DNA of 19,924 nucleotides from CAZRIT01 sp964600225 (GTDB taxonomy: Bacteria; Bacillota; Clostridia; Christensenellales; CAG-138). Position 1 is the stretch's first letter. Each line of letters opens with the position of its first letter. The notes beneath the pieces are model-generated. The model was not told where the DNA came from. It did not search any database and saw nothing but the letters and a program-made list of their open reading frames with translations. Position numbers and translations under genes: made by a program. The DNA lies in NCBI GenBank assembly GCA_964600225.1, contig CAZRIT010000033.1, forward strand, positions 1-19,924, in the 5' to 3' direction. Shown piece after piece: positions 1-7,563 of this stretch.

Positions 1-1
1 C

Positions 2-1282
2 AAGCTCGAATTGGAAGCGCTTTCCGAGCGCATGCGCCGCATCATCGCCAACATCCCGACCGGCGTGGCCATCTATGAAATGGGCGAGCAGATCATGCCC
101 GTCTATGTCAGCGATAAAACGTGCGAGATGTTCGGCTTTACACGCGCGGAGTATGATTTGTGCATTGCCAACGGCGAGCCGATCCGGTTCATGCCCGATG
201 CAAGCGTTTTGTCGCCCGATAGCCTCCGCAAACTTCGGTCAGGACAGCCGGTGGTCATCCAAAAGATGCATGCAACCAGGAAGGATGGCAGCCGATTCTG
301 GCTGCGCGCATTCTGCAGCATGGGCAACGGCCGTGATGGCACGCCGCTGTGCTACGCGGTGCTTGCCGATATCACTGAGGAGGTCGCGCTGGAACAAAAG
401 TACATGTGGCAGGCGGAGAAGTATAAAATTCTCAGCGAGTCTGCGGACATGATTACCTTTGACTATTCACCCGCCGACGATGTGATGCGCATGTCCATTC
501 CTCTGTCGGGCGGTGGCGCGGCGGAGGAGGTGCGGGAGCGGTATCTGGAAACGTTCGATAGCTTTGGCCGCATTGCGGATACGGAAAAGGATCGATTCAT
601 CGAAACGCTGCGCCGCGCCGCACAGACGCCTATGCGGGGCACCTACGACTTTGAGGGCGATTATTACCGCACGGGCATGCGGTGGTACCGCGCCAAGTAT
701 GTCAGCCTGGCGGATACCGACGGGCAGGTGTACCGCGTGATCGGACGATTGGACGATATCACCGATATCATGCGCGAGCAGGATCAGCTCCGCGTGGATG
801 CGCAGCTGGACGAGGTGACGGGCATCTACAACAAGAATTATGCCATCGCGGCCATTGCGGAGACGCAGCGCAACAGGCGGGCGGACAGCATGGACGCGCT
901 GCTGTTTATGGATATCGATAACTTCAAGGGCATCAACGATACGTTTGGGCACCCGAAGGCGGACAAGGTTTTGCGTCGGATCGGCGATGTGTTGCAAAAG
1001 CTGTTTCGTCGGGAGGATTTGGTGGCGCGCTTTGGCGGGGATGAGTTTATCGTCTATATGCGTTCGATCGGCTCGATCAAGGATGCAACCGAGAAGGCGG
1101 AGGCCATCCTGCGCGCGGTGAACGAAATAGCCATCGACGGCAAAAACGTCGTAAGCTGCAGCATTGGCGTAACGGGCATCATGGGGAAGGACGACGCCGA
1201 CGACGGTGCGCTGACGCGCGCGGACAAGGCGCTGTATCGCGCAAAGGCGGACGGGAAAAACCGTTATGCGGTTTGGGAATAA
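2..1282 (+). CDS. PAS-PAS-GGDEF diguanylate cyclase (5' end cut by window edge)
   Basis: Predicted diguanylate cyclase making cyclic di-GMP from two GTP, under control of sensory PAS domains. The frame is open from base 2, so the TTG at 11 is probably not the true start and the N-terminus lies outside the window. Numbering from that TTG, a PAS domain with its C-terminal PAC part covers about residues 10-128, a second divergent PAS about 137-260, and the GGDEF domain about 265-423. The catalytic motif is intact (GGDEF at 342-346). An RxxD inhibitory site (RRED, 333-336) sits exactly five residues before it, so product feedback inhibition is expected. A DxDxFK-type metal-site segment (MDIDNFKGIND) is present. 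No membrane segment is visible in the part seen. It ends with TAA and converges on the next gene. The ligand of the PAS domains cannot be told. Confidence 0.93.
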   Translation, partial: KLELEALSERMRRIIANIPTGVAIYEMGEQIMPVYVSDKTCEMFGFTRAEYDLCIANGEPIRFMPDASVLSPDSLRKLRSGQPVVIQKMHATRKDGSRFWLRAFCSMGNGRDGTPLCYAVLADITEEVALEQKYMWQAEKYKILSESADMITFDYSPADDVMRMSIPLSGGGAAEEVRERYLETFDSFGRIADTEKDRFIETLRRAAQTPMRGTYDFEGDYYRTGMRWYRAKYVSLADTDGQVYRVIGRLDDITDIMREQDQLRVDAQLDEVTGIYNKNYAIAAIAETQRNRRADSMDALLFMDIDNFKGINDTFGHPKADKVLRRIGDVLQKLFRREDLVARFGGDEFIVYMRSIGSIKDATEKAEAILRAVNEIAIDGKNVVSCSIGVTGIMGKDDADDGALTRADKALYRAKADGKNRYAVWE

Positions 1283-1366
1283 AAACGCGTAAAGCGGTAC
1301 GGCCTGCTGCTGCCCTGATATAGCATGGAGTGCATCATGGAATGGCGATAACCGTACAACGGCGTG

Positions 1367-1744
1367 TTACCGTTTGCTCTGCGCAAAACGATACGCCTCC
1401 GCAACCCAATCCATCAGCGTCTCGTCCGCCTCGGCCGCGTCTGAAAGCAGGATGTGGTGTGCAAAGCGGTTGGGATACGGTTGACTGATTTCCGCAATGC
1501 GATCGGAATCGAGTTGCCTTGGCAGCCATACGGTCAGCACGAGATAGCAATCTGGCCGACCCTTCGCCCTGCGTATCGGCAGCCACGCGCAGGCAAAGCA
1601 ATGACGGTTGTAAAAGGCGATCTGCGTCTTTTGCACCCTGATTTCCGTTTCGGGAAAGCGCGCCAAAATGCCCGCCGCCAGCGCCCGATAGATCGGGAGC
1701 GCCCGCGGCATCCGTTCAAAATATGCGTCGATCTCGTGTGCCAT
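1367..1744 (-). CDS. DUF5655 domain-containing protein
   Basis: A 125-residue soluble protein that looks like a DUF5655 (PF18899-type) protein: a short helical start (EIDAYFERMPRALPIYRAL), then a core with VQKTQIAFYNR and a C-terminal helix. The molecular function of the family is not established. The reading frame extends upstream to 1861, but I place the start at 1744 because a GGAGG lies about eight bases ahead of this ATG and the family-like sequence begins here. The upstream extension has no ribosome binding site and would overlap the promoter region. Its C-terminus faces the diguanylate cyclase, and an extended -10 promoter lies just upstream. No signal peptide, membrane segment or catalytic motif is visible. 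Confidence 0.82.
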   Translation of the reverse strand: MAHEIDAYFERMPRALPIYRALAAGILARFPETEIRVQKTQIAFYNRHCFACAWLPIRRAKGRPDCYLVLTVWLPRQLDSDRIAEISQPYPNRFAHHILLSDAAEADETLMDWVAEAYRFAQSKR

Positions 1745-1780
1745 GCTGCAGCCCTCCGTATCGCATTGCGTTTTTTTACC

Positions 1781-1789
1781 ATCATAGCA
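1781..1789 (-). promoter_or_regulatory. Extended -10 promoter for the DUF5655 gene
   Basis: On the minus strand the sequence reads TGCTATGAT, an extended -10 (TGn followed by TATGAT). No good -35 is visible. It would start transcription about 30 bases upstream of the ATG at 1744. Confidence 0.4.
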
Positions 1790-1816
1790 TATCCGTGGAT
1801 CACCCGCGCTGCGATA

Positions 1817-1845
1817 TTGCGAAAACAGGCTGATTCGGTTATACT
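1817..1845 (+). promoter_or_regulatory. Sigma-70 promoter for the leader ORF/EamA/Pr6Pr/cupin unit
   Basis: TTGCGA (1817-1822), a 17-base spacer, and TATACT (1840-1845). The expected start of transcription near 1852 leaves about 23 bases before the small ORF at 1875. Confidence 0.65.
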
Positions 1846-1874
1846 GAGTAAAAATTTGCATATGAAGGTATCAC

Positions 1875-1976
1875 ATGAAGGAAAAATGGCGGTTTCTGGT
1901 CGATGAGGATCGCAGTGTTCAGGCGCGCATGCGCCTGCTGCCGGCGGCAAGCGCGACGCCGAGTAGCGCGGTGTAG
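1875..1976 (+). CDS. Small leader ORF (33 codons) directly abutting the EamA gene
   Basis: An ATG at 1875 with GAAGG six bases ahead opens a 33-residue frame beginning MKEKWRFLVDEDRSV. It ends in TAG at 1974-1976. The very next base starts the EamA ATG, and both are in the same frame. The small ORF has a good promoter and ribosome binding site, while the EamA ATG has no visible Shine-Dalgarno of its own. This arrangement suggests translational coupling. I do not recognise the peptide. It could be a true small protein, a regulatory leader peptide, or chance. Confidence 0.35.
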   Translation: MKEKWRFLVDEDRSVQARMRLLPAASATPSSAV

Positions 1977-2864
1977 ATGCATAACCAACCTTACGACCAT
2001 TCCGCAAAAGGCAAGCTGCTGGCGTCCATGGTGCTGTTTGGGACGATCGGCGTGTTTGTGCGCGGGATACCGCTGCCGTCGAGCGTCTTTGCGCTGACGC
2101 GCGGGCTGATTGGGACGCTGTTTTTGCTGGCGGTGCTGGCAATCAAGGGCTTGCGCATTTGTATGCCCGATGTGCGCCGCAATTGGGTCAAGCTGTGCCT
2201 GGCGGGCGTTTTCCTGGGCGGAAACTGGATACTGCTGTTTGAAGCCTACCGCTACACCACTGTGGCGACGGCCACGCTGTGCTACTATCTGTCGCCACTG
2301 CTTGTGGTGCTCGTATCGCCCTTGCTGTTTCACGAACGGCTGACGCCCTTCAAGCTGTTTTGCGCGGCGCTGGCGCTGGTGGGCATGGCGCTTGTATCGG
2401 GCGTAACGGATGCGGCGCCGCTCGATCAAAGCGAGACGGTCGGCATCCTGCTGGGCGTAGGCGCGGCCGTGCTGTATGCGTGCATCGTGCTGCTCAACAA
2501 AAGCCTGCGCGCCATCACGCAATACGATACAACCATTGTGCAGCTTGCCGTCTCTGCCATCGTGCTGCTGCCGTATGTATGTTTTACGGAGTGCATGACC
2601 GAGATGGCCTTTGCACCGCGGACGGTGCTGCTATTACTGGTGGTGGGTGTTGTACACACGGGCATTGCGTACGCGCTGTATTTTGGCTCCATCAAAGACC
2701 TGTCGGCGCAGACGGTGGCGATGTTTAGCTATATTGATCCCATCGTGGCCATCCTGCTTTCGGTGCTGCTGCTCAAGGAGCCGATGGGGCCGATCGGTAT
2801 GGTCGGCGCGGCGCTGGTGCTGGGCGCGACGTTTTTGTGCGAACGGGCCGATCGCAAAACATGA
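1977..2864 (+). CDS. EamA/DMT-family transporter (RhaT/YdcZ-like drug/metabolite exporter)
   Basis: A 295-residue integral membrane protein of the drug/metabolite transporter superfamily. It shows two EamA repeats of about five helices each (roughly residues 10-140 and 150-290). The first contains the family-like LLASMVLFGTIGVFVRG and ENWILLFEAYRYT-like segments; the second ends in a helix and a short basic tail (ERADRKT). Substrate cannot be inferred; relatives export amino acids or metabolites. Length is normal for the family. The ATG at 1977 is immediately downstream of the stop of a 33-codon leader ORF and lacks its own ribosome binding site, so coupled translation is likely. Only 18 bases separate it from the next gene, which suggests one operon. 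Confidence 0.9.
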   Translation: MHNQPYDHSAKGKLLASMVLFGTIGVFVRGIPLPSSVFALTRGLIGTLFLLAVLAIKGLRICMPDVRRNWVKLCLAGVFLGGNWILLFEAYRYTTVATATLCYYLSPLLVVLVSPLLFHERLTPFKLFCAALALVGMALVSGVTDAAPLDQSETVGILLGVGAAVLYACIVLLNKSLRAITQYDTTIVQLAVSAIVLLPYVCFTECMTEMAFAPRTVLLLLVVGVVHTGIAYALYFGSIKDLSAQTVAMFSYIDPIVAILLSVLLLKEPMGPIGMVGAALVLGATFLCERADRKT

Positions 2865-2882
2865 AGCATACGGAGGAACAAC

Positions 2883-3410
2883 ATGCCTAGTTTATCGGAG
2901 CAACCATCCCTCTGCAACAACCGCCTGTTGGCCTTGATCTGGCGCTGCCTGATTGTGGTCATCTGCTGCTATGGGCTGTATCCGATGTTCTTTGGCGCGC
3001 CATTTTCGGGACAGATACTCTGCTACTTTACCACGCAGTCCAACCTGCTGGTTGCGGGGATGTTTCTGGTGCTTGCCATCGGCACCCTGCAACAATTGAG
3101 AAAGAGCGGCGCGCGCGGGCAGGTGTATTCTCTCTGGCCGCCGCTGCAGCTTGCGGTTGTGTTTTTCATCCAGATTACGTTCCTGGTGTTCGCGTTTGTG
3201 CTGTCGCGCACGATGTTTAGCATGGGGCGCGGCATCGGGTTGTCGAACCTGTTGCTGCACTATGTGGTGCCGATCATGGCGCTGATCGACTGGGTGCTGT
3301 TTATGCCGCATGGCGCGGTCAACTATCGGCACGCTGCGCTGTGGCTTGCGTATCCCGCGGCATACATGGCGTTTTCGTTCATCCGCGCCGAGCTCGGGCA
3401 GCCGTTCTAA
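2883..3410 (+). CDS. Pr6Pr-family membrane protein, interrupted by in-frame TAA
   Basis: A multi-pass membrane protein resembling the Pr6Pr family (function unknown). The ATG at 2883 has GGAGG six bases ahead, 18 bases after the EamA stop. The frame gives 175 residues with about five membrane segments and ends at TAA (3408-3410) after IRAELGQPF. The same frame then continues without a break for 60 more codons (NGSRYPYFFMD and a further hydrophobic helix), which is the expected C-terminus of this family. The TAA is therefore a premature stop. The product as read lacks the last transmembrane helix and the conserved SRYPYFFMD segment. Causes could be a real nonsense mutation, a sequencing error, or read-through. 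The gene is probably inactive or altered. Confidence 0.8.
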   Translation: MPSLSEQPSLCNNRLLALIWRCLIVVICCYGLYPMFFGAPFSGQILCYFTTQSNLLVAGMFLVLAIGTLQQLRKSGARGQVYSLWPPLQLAVVFFIQITFLVFAFVLSRTMFSMGRGIGLSNLLLHYVVPIMALIDWVLFMPHGAVNYRHAALWLAYPAAYMAFSFIRAELGQPF

Positions 3411-3593
3411 AACGGTTCGCGCTATCCGTATTTCTTTATGGATTTTGATTTGCAGGGTTGGAATCTCCTGTGGATCTGCCCGTTATTCTTTGCGGGCTTC
3501 TTCCTGCTGGGCTGCTTGGTGGTGTATTTCGACCGCGCGCTGGCAAAAAGGCGTGGCGGCGTCCGTCGGGAAAAGGCGGATGTGGCGTGCTGA
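3411..3593 (+). pseudogene. C-terminal remainder of the Pr6Pr-family gene beyond the in-frame stop
   Basis: Read in the same frame as the preceding gene, these codons encode NGSRYPYFFMDFD and then a hydrophobic helix (roughly WNLLWICPLFFAGFFLLGC) and a basic tail ending in TGA. This matches the C-terminal end of Pr6Pr-type proteins as I know them. The original stop (TGA, 3591-3593) overlaps the GTG start of the cupin gene. That overlap supports this being the ancestral end of the upstream gene. No separate start with a ribosome binding site is seen. Confidence 0.75.
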
Positions 3594-3922
3594 TTCGGCT
3601 TGATGACATCAAGGAAGCGACCATTCCGCACCTGAACAACGGCACGGGCGCGGTGTCCGCCAGGATGCATATGGATATGGAGACAGGCGCAAAGATCATG
3701 CTTAGCAGGTTGCCCGCAGGTGCATCCATCGGCATGCACCAACACCCGAACAACAGCGAGATGAACTATGTGCTTTCGGGCATGGGTACGGCCATCTGCG
3801 ACGGCGAACGGGAGGCGCTGGACGTCGGCGTTTGCCATTACTGCAAAAAAGGCTCCTCTCACAGCATCGAAAACGACGGCGCGGAGGAGCTGGTGCTGTT
3901 TACGGTTGTATCGGCGCAGTGA
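3587..3922 (+). CDS. Cupin-domain protein
   Basis: A 111-residue single-domain cupin (small beta-barrel). Both cupin motifs are visible: G-x-H51-x-H53-x4-E58-x6-G65 (GMHQHPNNSEMNYVLSG) and the second motif with H92 (KKGSSHSIEN). H51, H53, E58 and H92 are the expected metal ligands. The substrate is unknown. Such small cupins may be isomerases, oxygenases or binding proteins. I choose the GTG at 3587: it overlaps the ancestral stop of the Pr6Pr frame, has AAGGCGGA upstream, and starts at the natural N-terminus LIRLDDIKEA. A longer in-frame extension back to 3458 encodes nothing cupin-like. It is probably the last gene of the unit beginning at 1875 and converges on the acetyltransferase. Confidence 0.85.
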   Translation: MLIRLDDIKEATIPHLNNGTGAVSARMHMDMETGAKIMLSRLPAGASIGMHQHPNNSEMNYVLSGMGTAICDGEREALDVGVCHYCKKGSSHSIENDGAEELVLFTVVSAQ

Positions 3923-3939
3923 ATGCGGCGAAGGGATAT

Positions 3940-4440
3940 TCAGCGGTCCGTCAGCAGGCGATAGTGCGGAATGATATCTTCATAGACGCCGTTCTTGGTG
4001 AGAAAACCCTCGGGAATGACGCCTAGGCGCGTAAACCCAAGCTTTTGGTAAAGGTGCAGCGCGGGCGCGTTGGAACGGACAACCGCATTGAATTGCAGGA
4101 TGCGGAAGCCGAGCGCGCGCGCCGTATCCATGCAGTGCGTCACAAGCGCTTCCCCGATGTGCTGCCCGCGCAGACCGCTTTTGACGGCATAGCTGGCGTT
4201 TGCAATGTGCCCGCAGCGGCCGATGTTGTTGGGATGCAGGATATACAGCCCGACGAGATCACCGTGCTCGCCGTCGACTGCAACGCCCGTAAAGGACTGT
4301 TCGCCAAAGAAAGCAAGGCCGTTTTCGACGTCCAAGGACTCCGTTTGCGGGAAGGCGACTCCCTCCTCCACCACGCGGTTCCATATGGCAATTGCGGCCA
4401 AAATATCCTGTGCTTCCAATGCGCGGATTCGTATTTCCAT
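3940..4440 (-). CDS. GNAT-family N-acetyltransferase
   Basis: A 166-residue GCN5-related acetyltransferase, transferring an acetyl group from acetyl-CoA to an amine. The acetyl-CoA-binding motif A is visible as GLRGQHIGEAL (RGQHIG at 91-96). The C-terminal motif is NAPALHLYQKLGF (124-136). A conserved front half (IRIRALEAQDILAAIAIWN) matches the family and the length is typical. The frame permits an ATG at 4452, but that codon lies within the Shine-Dalgarno (GGAGG) of the ATG at 4440, which has five-base spacing, so 4440 is chosen. The substrate is not predictable. It is divergent from the ZIP gene and has a good promoter of its own. It ends in TGA 17 bases from the convergent cupin gene, with no hairpin seen between. 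Confidence 0.9.
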   Translation of the reverse strand: MEIRIRALEAQDILAAIAIWNRVVEEGVAFPQTESLDVENGLAFFGEQSFTGVAVDGEHGDLVGLYILHPNNIGRCGHIANASYAVKSGLRGQHIGEALVTHCMDTARALGFRILQFNAVVRSNAPALHLYQKLGFTRLGVIPEGFLTKNGVYEDIIPHYRLLTDR

Positions 4441-4464
4441 AGCGTCCTCCATTCGGATGCATTG

Positions 4465-4493
4465 ATTTTAGCAGACAATCGGGCAGCGCGCAA
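4465..4493 (-). promoter_or_regulatory. Sigma-70 promoter for the GNAT gene
   Basis: On the minus strand TTGCGC (4488-4493), a 17-base spacer, then TAAAAT (4465-4470) preceded by TGC, an extended -10. It is 25 bases upstream of the ATG at 4440. Confidence 0.6.
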
Positions 4494-4526
4494 CCGCATG
4501 CAGCGATATATCGACGGGTTCCTTTA

Positions 4527-4555
4527 TTGACAGGTTTTGATCGCTTGTGTATACT
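4527..4555 (+). promoter_or_regulatory. Near-consensus sigma-70 promoter for the ZIP gene
   Basis: A perfect TTGACA (4527-4532), a 17-base spacer and TATACT (4550-4555). Transcription would start near 4562, only about 11 bases before the ATG at 4573, so the messenger leader is very short. It sits back to back with the GNAT promoter. Confidence 0.75.
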
Positions 4556-4572
4556 GATGCACGGAAAGTGAT

Positions 4573-5445
4573 ATGGGTGTTGTCAGCATGAGCGAATTGG
4601 GATGGGTGGTTCTGGTGACCACGCTGGCGGGCGTCGGCGGGACGGGCATGGGCGGCGTCATGAGCGCGCTATTCAAAAAGAGGAGCGAAAAGATTGTCAG
4701 CCTGCTGTTGAGCTTTGCCGCGGGCGTGATGCTTTCGGTCGTCTGCTTCGACCTGATTTCCGAGGCGCTGCATGTGCATGAGGGCGGCGACGCCTCCCGA
4801 TATCTGCCGCTGGTGATATGCGGCGTCATGCTGGGCTACGGCGTGATTGCGCTGCTCAACTGGTGGATTGACAAAAGCACCAACCATGAGGTCAGCCACA
4901 TCGACGAGGCGCACCCGCGCACGGCGGATGCATTGGACGAGCTGATCCATGCCGACCATTTTCATGAGCACAAGGAATCCAACACGTCGCTGTTTCTGGC
5001 GGGCGTCATCATGGCCTCGGCCATAGCGCTGCACAACCTGCCCGAGGGCATGGTCATTGGCGCTGCGTACGCATCGGGCGGGGAAGCGGCGTCGCTTGTC
5101 AGCGGCAGAGGGTTTATTATGGCGCTGGTCATCGGCCTGCACAATGTGCCCGAGGGCATGGCGGTCGCGGTGCCGCTGATTGCGGGCGGCATGCCGCGCG
5201 GCAGGGCCATCTTTGTAACCGCCGCCAGCGGCGCGCCCACGGTGCTTGGCGCATTGCTTGGCTACAGCCTGGGCACGATGGGGCCCGTGTGGCTTTCGCT
5301 TTCGCTCTCCTTTGCCAGCGGCGCCATGCTGTATGTGGTGCTGGGCGAGCTGATGCCCGAGGCCATCCTGATGTGGCGCTCCAAGCTGCCCGCCTTCTCC
5401 ATACTCATCGGCATCCTGACGGGGCTGCTGATTATCTATGTGTGA
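4573..5445 (+). CDS. ZIP-family divalent metal transporter
   Basis: A 290-residue ZIP transporter that moves zinc, iron or related divalent cations into the cytoplasm. Both hallmark metal-site helices are intact: HNLPEG at 154-159 and HNVPEG at 190-195. A cytoplasmic histidine- and acid-rich loop (about 107-138, with HADHFHEH) lies between helices 3 and 4, as is usual. About eight hydrophobic segments are visible. The layout resembles the GufA/ZupT branch; metal specificity is not determined. The ATG at 4573 has GGAAAG a few bases upstream, close to the expected transcript start. An ATG at 4588 (MSELGW) is a plausible alternative because the leader would otherwise be very short. No metal-responsive operator was recognised. 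Confidence 0.92.
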   Translation: MGVVSMSELGWVVLVTTLAGVGGTGMGGVMSALFKKRSEKIVSLLLSFAAGVMLSVVCFDLISEALHVHEGGDASRYLPLVICGVMLGYGVIALLNWWIDKSTNHEVSHIDEAHPRTADALDELIHADHFHEHKESNTSLFLAGVIMASAIALHNLPEGMVIGAAYASGGEAASLVSGRGFIMALVIGLHNVPEGMAVAVPLIAGGMPRGRAIFVTAASGAPTVLGALLGYSLGTMGPVWLSLSLSFASGAMLYVVLGELMPEAILMWRSKLPAFSILIGILTGLLIIYV

Positions 5446-5469
5446 GGCAGAGAATACGACAATATCGAC

Positions 5470-5506
5470 ATGCCGTTTTGCGATTTTGTCGCCGAGCGGC
5501 ATTTTT
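5470..5506 (+). terminator. Weak candidate terminator after the ZIP gene
   Basis: ATGCCG (5470-5475) pairs with CGGCAT (5497-5502), followed by a T run (5502-5506). The loop of about 21 bases makes this a weak call. Confidence 0.3.
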
Positions 5507-5515
5507 AGGTTTTTG

Positions 5516-5544
5516 TTGAACTCTGCCGCGTTTTCGGATAAACT
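5516..5544 (+). promoter_or_regulatory. Sigma-70 promoter for the tandem LysR operon
   Basis: TTGAAC (5516-5521), a 17-base spacer, TAAACT (5539-5544). It is about 29 bases upstream of the first LysR ATG. No target gene diverges from it, which is unusual for LysR regulators. Confidence 0.65.
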
Positions 5545-5573
5545 GATCGTATTGCCGCGAAAGGAGGATGCAG

Positions 5574-6485
5574 ATGGATTTTCTGAGTCTGGAGTATTTC
5601 GTGCGCGCATCCGAGCAGAACGGTATCAGCAAGGTTGCGGCGGACAGCAATGTGGCCGCGTCCACCATCAGCAGCCATATCGCGGGGCTGGAAAAGGAGC
5701 TCGGCGTCGCGCTGTTCGACCATAAGGGAAAGGGCATCCAGCTCAACGAGTTTGGCGAGATTGTCTATGCGCACGCCATCCGCCTGCTGGATTTGTACGG
5801 CGAGGCGCGCAAGCGCATCATGGACCGTAACGACAACCTCAACTATGAGGTGTCCGTTTCCACCATGACCATCCCCAAGACCATGCCGCTGATCATCAAG
5901 GGCTTTAAGGAGCAGCATCCCGAGATCAAGCTCAACATTGCCCAGTATCAAAAGAAAAAAGACTTTGCCGATATGCACTGCGACGTGATGCTGTATTCCA
6001 CCAATGAAAAGGCCGCCACGGAATCCTCCAAAACGCTGTACGCCGAGCCGATCTACCTGATCGTCTCGCGCGACAATCCGCTGGCTGCAATGGGCACGGT
6101 GGACGCGCAATTGCTCAACGACGAGCCGTTCATCTGCGCATCCGAAATTGCGGATTTCGGGCAGATGACCACGCGCATTATGCGGGAGCTGGATATCCAG
6201 CCCAGGATTGCGATTGTGAGCGACTATCCGTCGTTTGTGATGGAGCTGGTGGCCTCCAACATGGGCATTTCGTTCCAGCCGAGCCTGACATTCAGAAACT
6301 ATAACAATCCCAATATCGTTCCCGTGCAGATACGGGATTACCATCCTGTGCGCTACATCAACATCGCCTGGAACAACGCCAAGTACCGCGCCAAGGCGGT
6401 GGATACGTTTATCAACTACGTCACCGACTACATGAATGCGCTTTCCGAGCAGGAACAGGCGCGCATGGAAGGAGGCAGGGCATGA
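5574..6485 (+). CDS. LysR-family transcriptional regulator (first of a pair)
   Basis: A 303-residue LysR-type regulator. The N-terminal winged helix-turn-helix is clear (about residues 1-60: FLSLEYFVRASEQNGISKVA, then STISSHIAGLEKELGVALFD). A linker helix and an effector-binding domain of the periplasmic-binding-protein fold follow (about 88-290). The ATG at 5574 is chosen over the one at 5568 because AAAGGAGG ends right before 5568, giving six-base spacing to 5574. The gene ends in TGA overlapping the ATG of the next LysR gene (ATGA). The effector and targets are unknown. It is close to normal family length with no broken motif. A promoter lies just upstream. Confidence 0.93.
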   Translation: MDFLSLEYFVRASEQNGISKVAADSNVAASTISSHIAGLEKELGVALFDHKGKGIQLNEFGEIVYAHAIRLLDLYGEARKRIMDRNDNLNYEVSVSTMTIPKTMPLIIKGFKEQHPEIKLNIAQYQKKKDFADMHCDVMLYSTNEKAATESSKTLYAEPIYLIVSRDNPLAAMGTVDAQLLNDEPFICASEIADFGQMTTRIMRELDIQPRIAIVSDYPSFVMELVASNMGISFQPSLTFRNYNNPNIVPVQIRDYHPVRYINIAWNNAKYRAKAVDTFINYVTDYMNALSEQEQARMEGGRA

Positions 6486-7363
6486 GCTTGCAGCAATTGC
6501 AGCAGTTTAAGGTTGCCTCCGCAATTCAGCACATGACCAAGGCCACCAATACGCTGTTTATCGCGCAGCCCGCGCTGAGCAAAACCATCAAGACCCTGGA
6601 GGAGGAGTTTCAGGCGCCGCTGTTCGACCGCATCGGCAAAAAGATTTACACCAACGAAAACGGCAAGATCCTGCTGCGGTATGTCAACAGCATGAACGAG
6701 GAGATCGAGCGCATGCATGCCGAGCTGACCGCGTGCCGCGAGCGGGAGAACAAGGAGGTTACCATCCTGCTCAAGGCCACGCCGATGCTGGTGGTCGGCC
6801 TGGTGCAGCGGTTCCGCACGCAGTTTCCCGAGGTGGTTGTGCGGCTGCATACCTATAACCGCAGCATGATCAAGCTCAACCTCAAGTACGATTTTTGCAT
6901 CGATTCCGCATTGAACGCCGAGCCGAACGACCATTCGCTGACGCTGTTGAAGGAGGATGTGGTGCTGGCCGTGCCGCTGAAGCACCGATGGGCGGGGAAG
7001 ACCATCGATCTGTCCGAGGCCGCGCAGGAGGAATTCATCGGTCTGCCCAGCTTCTATCCGCAGGCAAAGGAGTTCGACCGCCTCTGCAAAACCGCGGGAT
7101 TCCAGCCGCATGTCGTCTTGCGCAGCTCCGATTATTACACCATACAGGGCATGGTCAACGCGGGCGTCGGGATTGCCATCGTGCCCGAATATAGCTGGGG
7201 CGTGCACAAAAACACCGATATCGCGTTTGCGCGCATCCGCGCAACGGACTGCACCAACACCATTCGCATCACATGGGAGGATGACGAAACGCTTTCCGAA
7301 ACGGGCAAATGCTTCCTCCGATATATGCGCAATCTGGTCGAGCACGACGAGATTACCGTTTGA
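6482..7363 (+). CDS. LysR-family transcriptional regulator (second of a pair)
   Basis: A 293-residue LysR-type regulator. Helix-turn-helix features are visible in the first 60 residues (ATNTLFIAQPALSKTIKTLE, then FQAPLFDR). The effector-binding domain follows (about 90-290). The ATG overlaps the TGA of the first LysR gene by ATGA, and a GGAGG lies about ten bases ahead, so the two are translationally coupled. The two proteins are clearly different in sequence, so this is not a recent tandem duplication. A strong terminator lies 33 bases after the stop, so the two regulators form an operon by themselves. Effector and targets are unknown. A heteromeric partnership is possible but is only inferred. 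Confidence 0.92.
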   Translation: MSLQQLQQFKVASAIQHMTKATNTLFIAQPALSKTIKTLEEEFQAPLFDRIGKKIYTNENGKILLRYVNSMNEEIERMHAELTACRERENKEVTILLKATPMLVVGLVQRFRTQFPEVVVRLHTYNRSMIKLNLKYDFCIDSALNAEPNDHSLTLLKEDVVLAVPLKHRWAGKTIDLSEAAQEEFIGLPSFYPQAKEFDRLCKTAGFQPHVVLRSSDYYTIQGMVNAGVGIAIVPEYSWGVHKNTDIAFARIRATDCTNTIRITWEDDETLSETGKCFLRYMRNLVEHDEITV

Positions 7364-7395
7364 AGCGTATGTTGTAAACCCGTGAAAACTGTAAC

Positions 7396-7431
7396 AAAAC
7401 GGCCGTTTGTGTTGCACAAGCGGCCGTTTTT
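7396..7431. terminator. Strong bidirectional terminator
   Basis: AAAACGGCCG (7396-7405) pairs with CGGCCGTTTT (7421-7430). The inner bases also pair (TTGTG with CACAA around a TTG loop), giving a nearly continuous stem of about 16 bases. It is flanked by A and T runs, so it can serve the LysR pair on plus and the gene remnant on minus. Confidence 0.85.
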
Positions 7432-7460
7432 ATCGGGTAAGAGGGTGTACGATGCGGCGT

Positions 7461-7562
7461 TTAGCCCAGCAGCATCCGGCAGGCGTCGCGGTACTCCTGC
7501 ACGCTCAGCTGCCCCGGTGTCGATGCGCCGACGACCTTCAAAAACGACAGGTCGGAGCCATA
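7461..7562 (-). pseudogene. C-terminal remnant of an unknown minus-strand gene
   Basis: Read on the minus strand this gives about 34 residues ending GQLSVQEYRDACRMLLG and TAA, with codon choice like the surrounding real genes and no start codon in a sensible place. Upstream the frame hits a stop within four codons (7575-7577), inside the ketopantoate reductase fragment. It looks like the last part of a protein whose N-terminal portion has been removed at about 7555-7566. The shared terminator at 7396-7431 is correctly placed to end it. I cannot identify the family from this short piece. Confidence 0.5.
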
Positions 7563-7563
7563 T

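Noticed and set aside
4669..5610. Long minus-strand open frame opposite the ZIP gene
   Set aside because: Antisense shadow; the ZIP frame has intact HNxPEG motifs and its own promoter.
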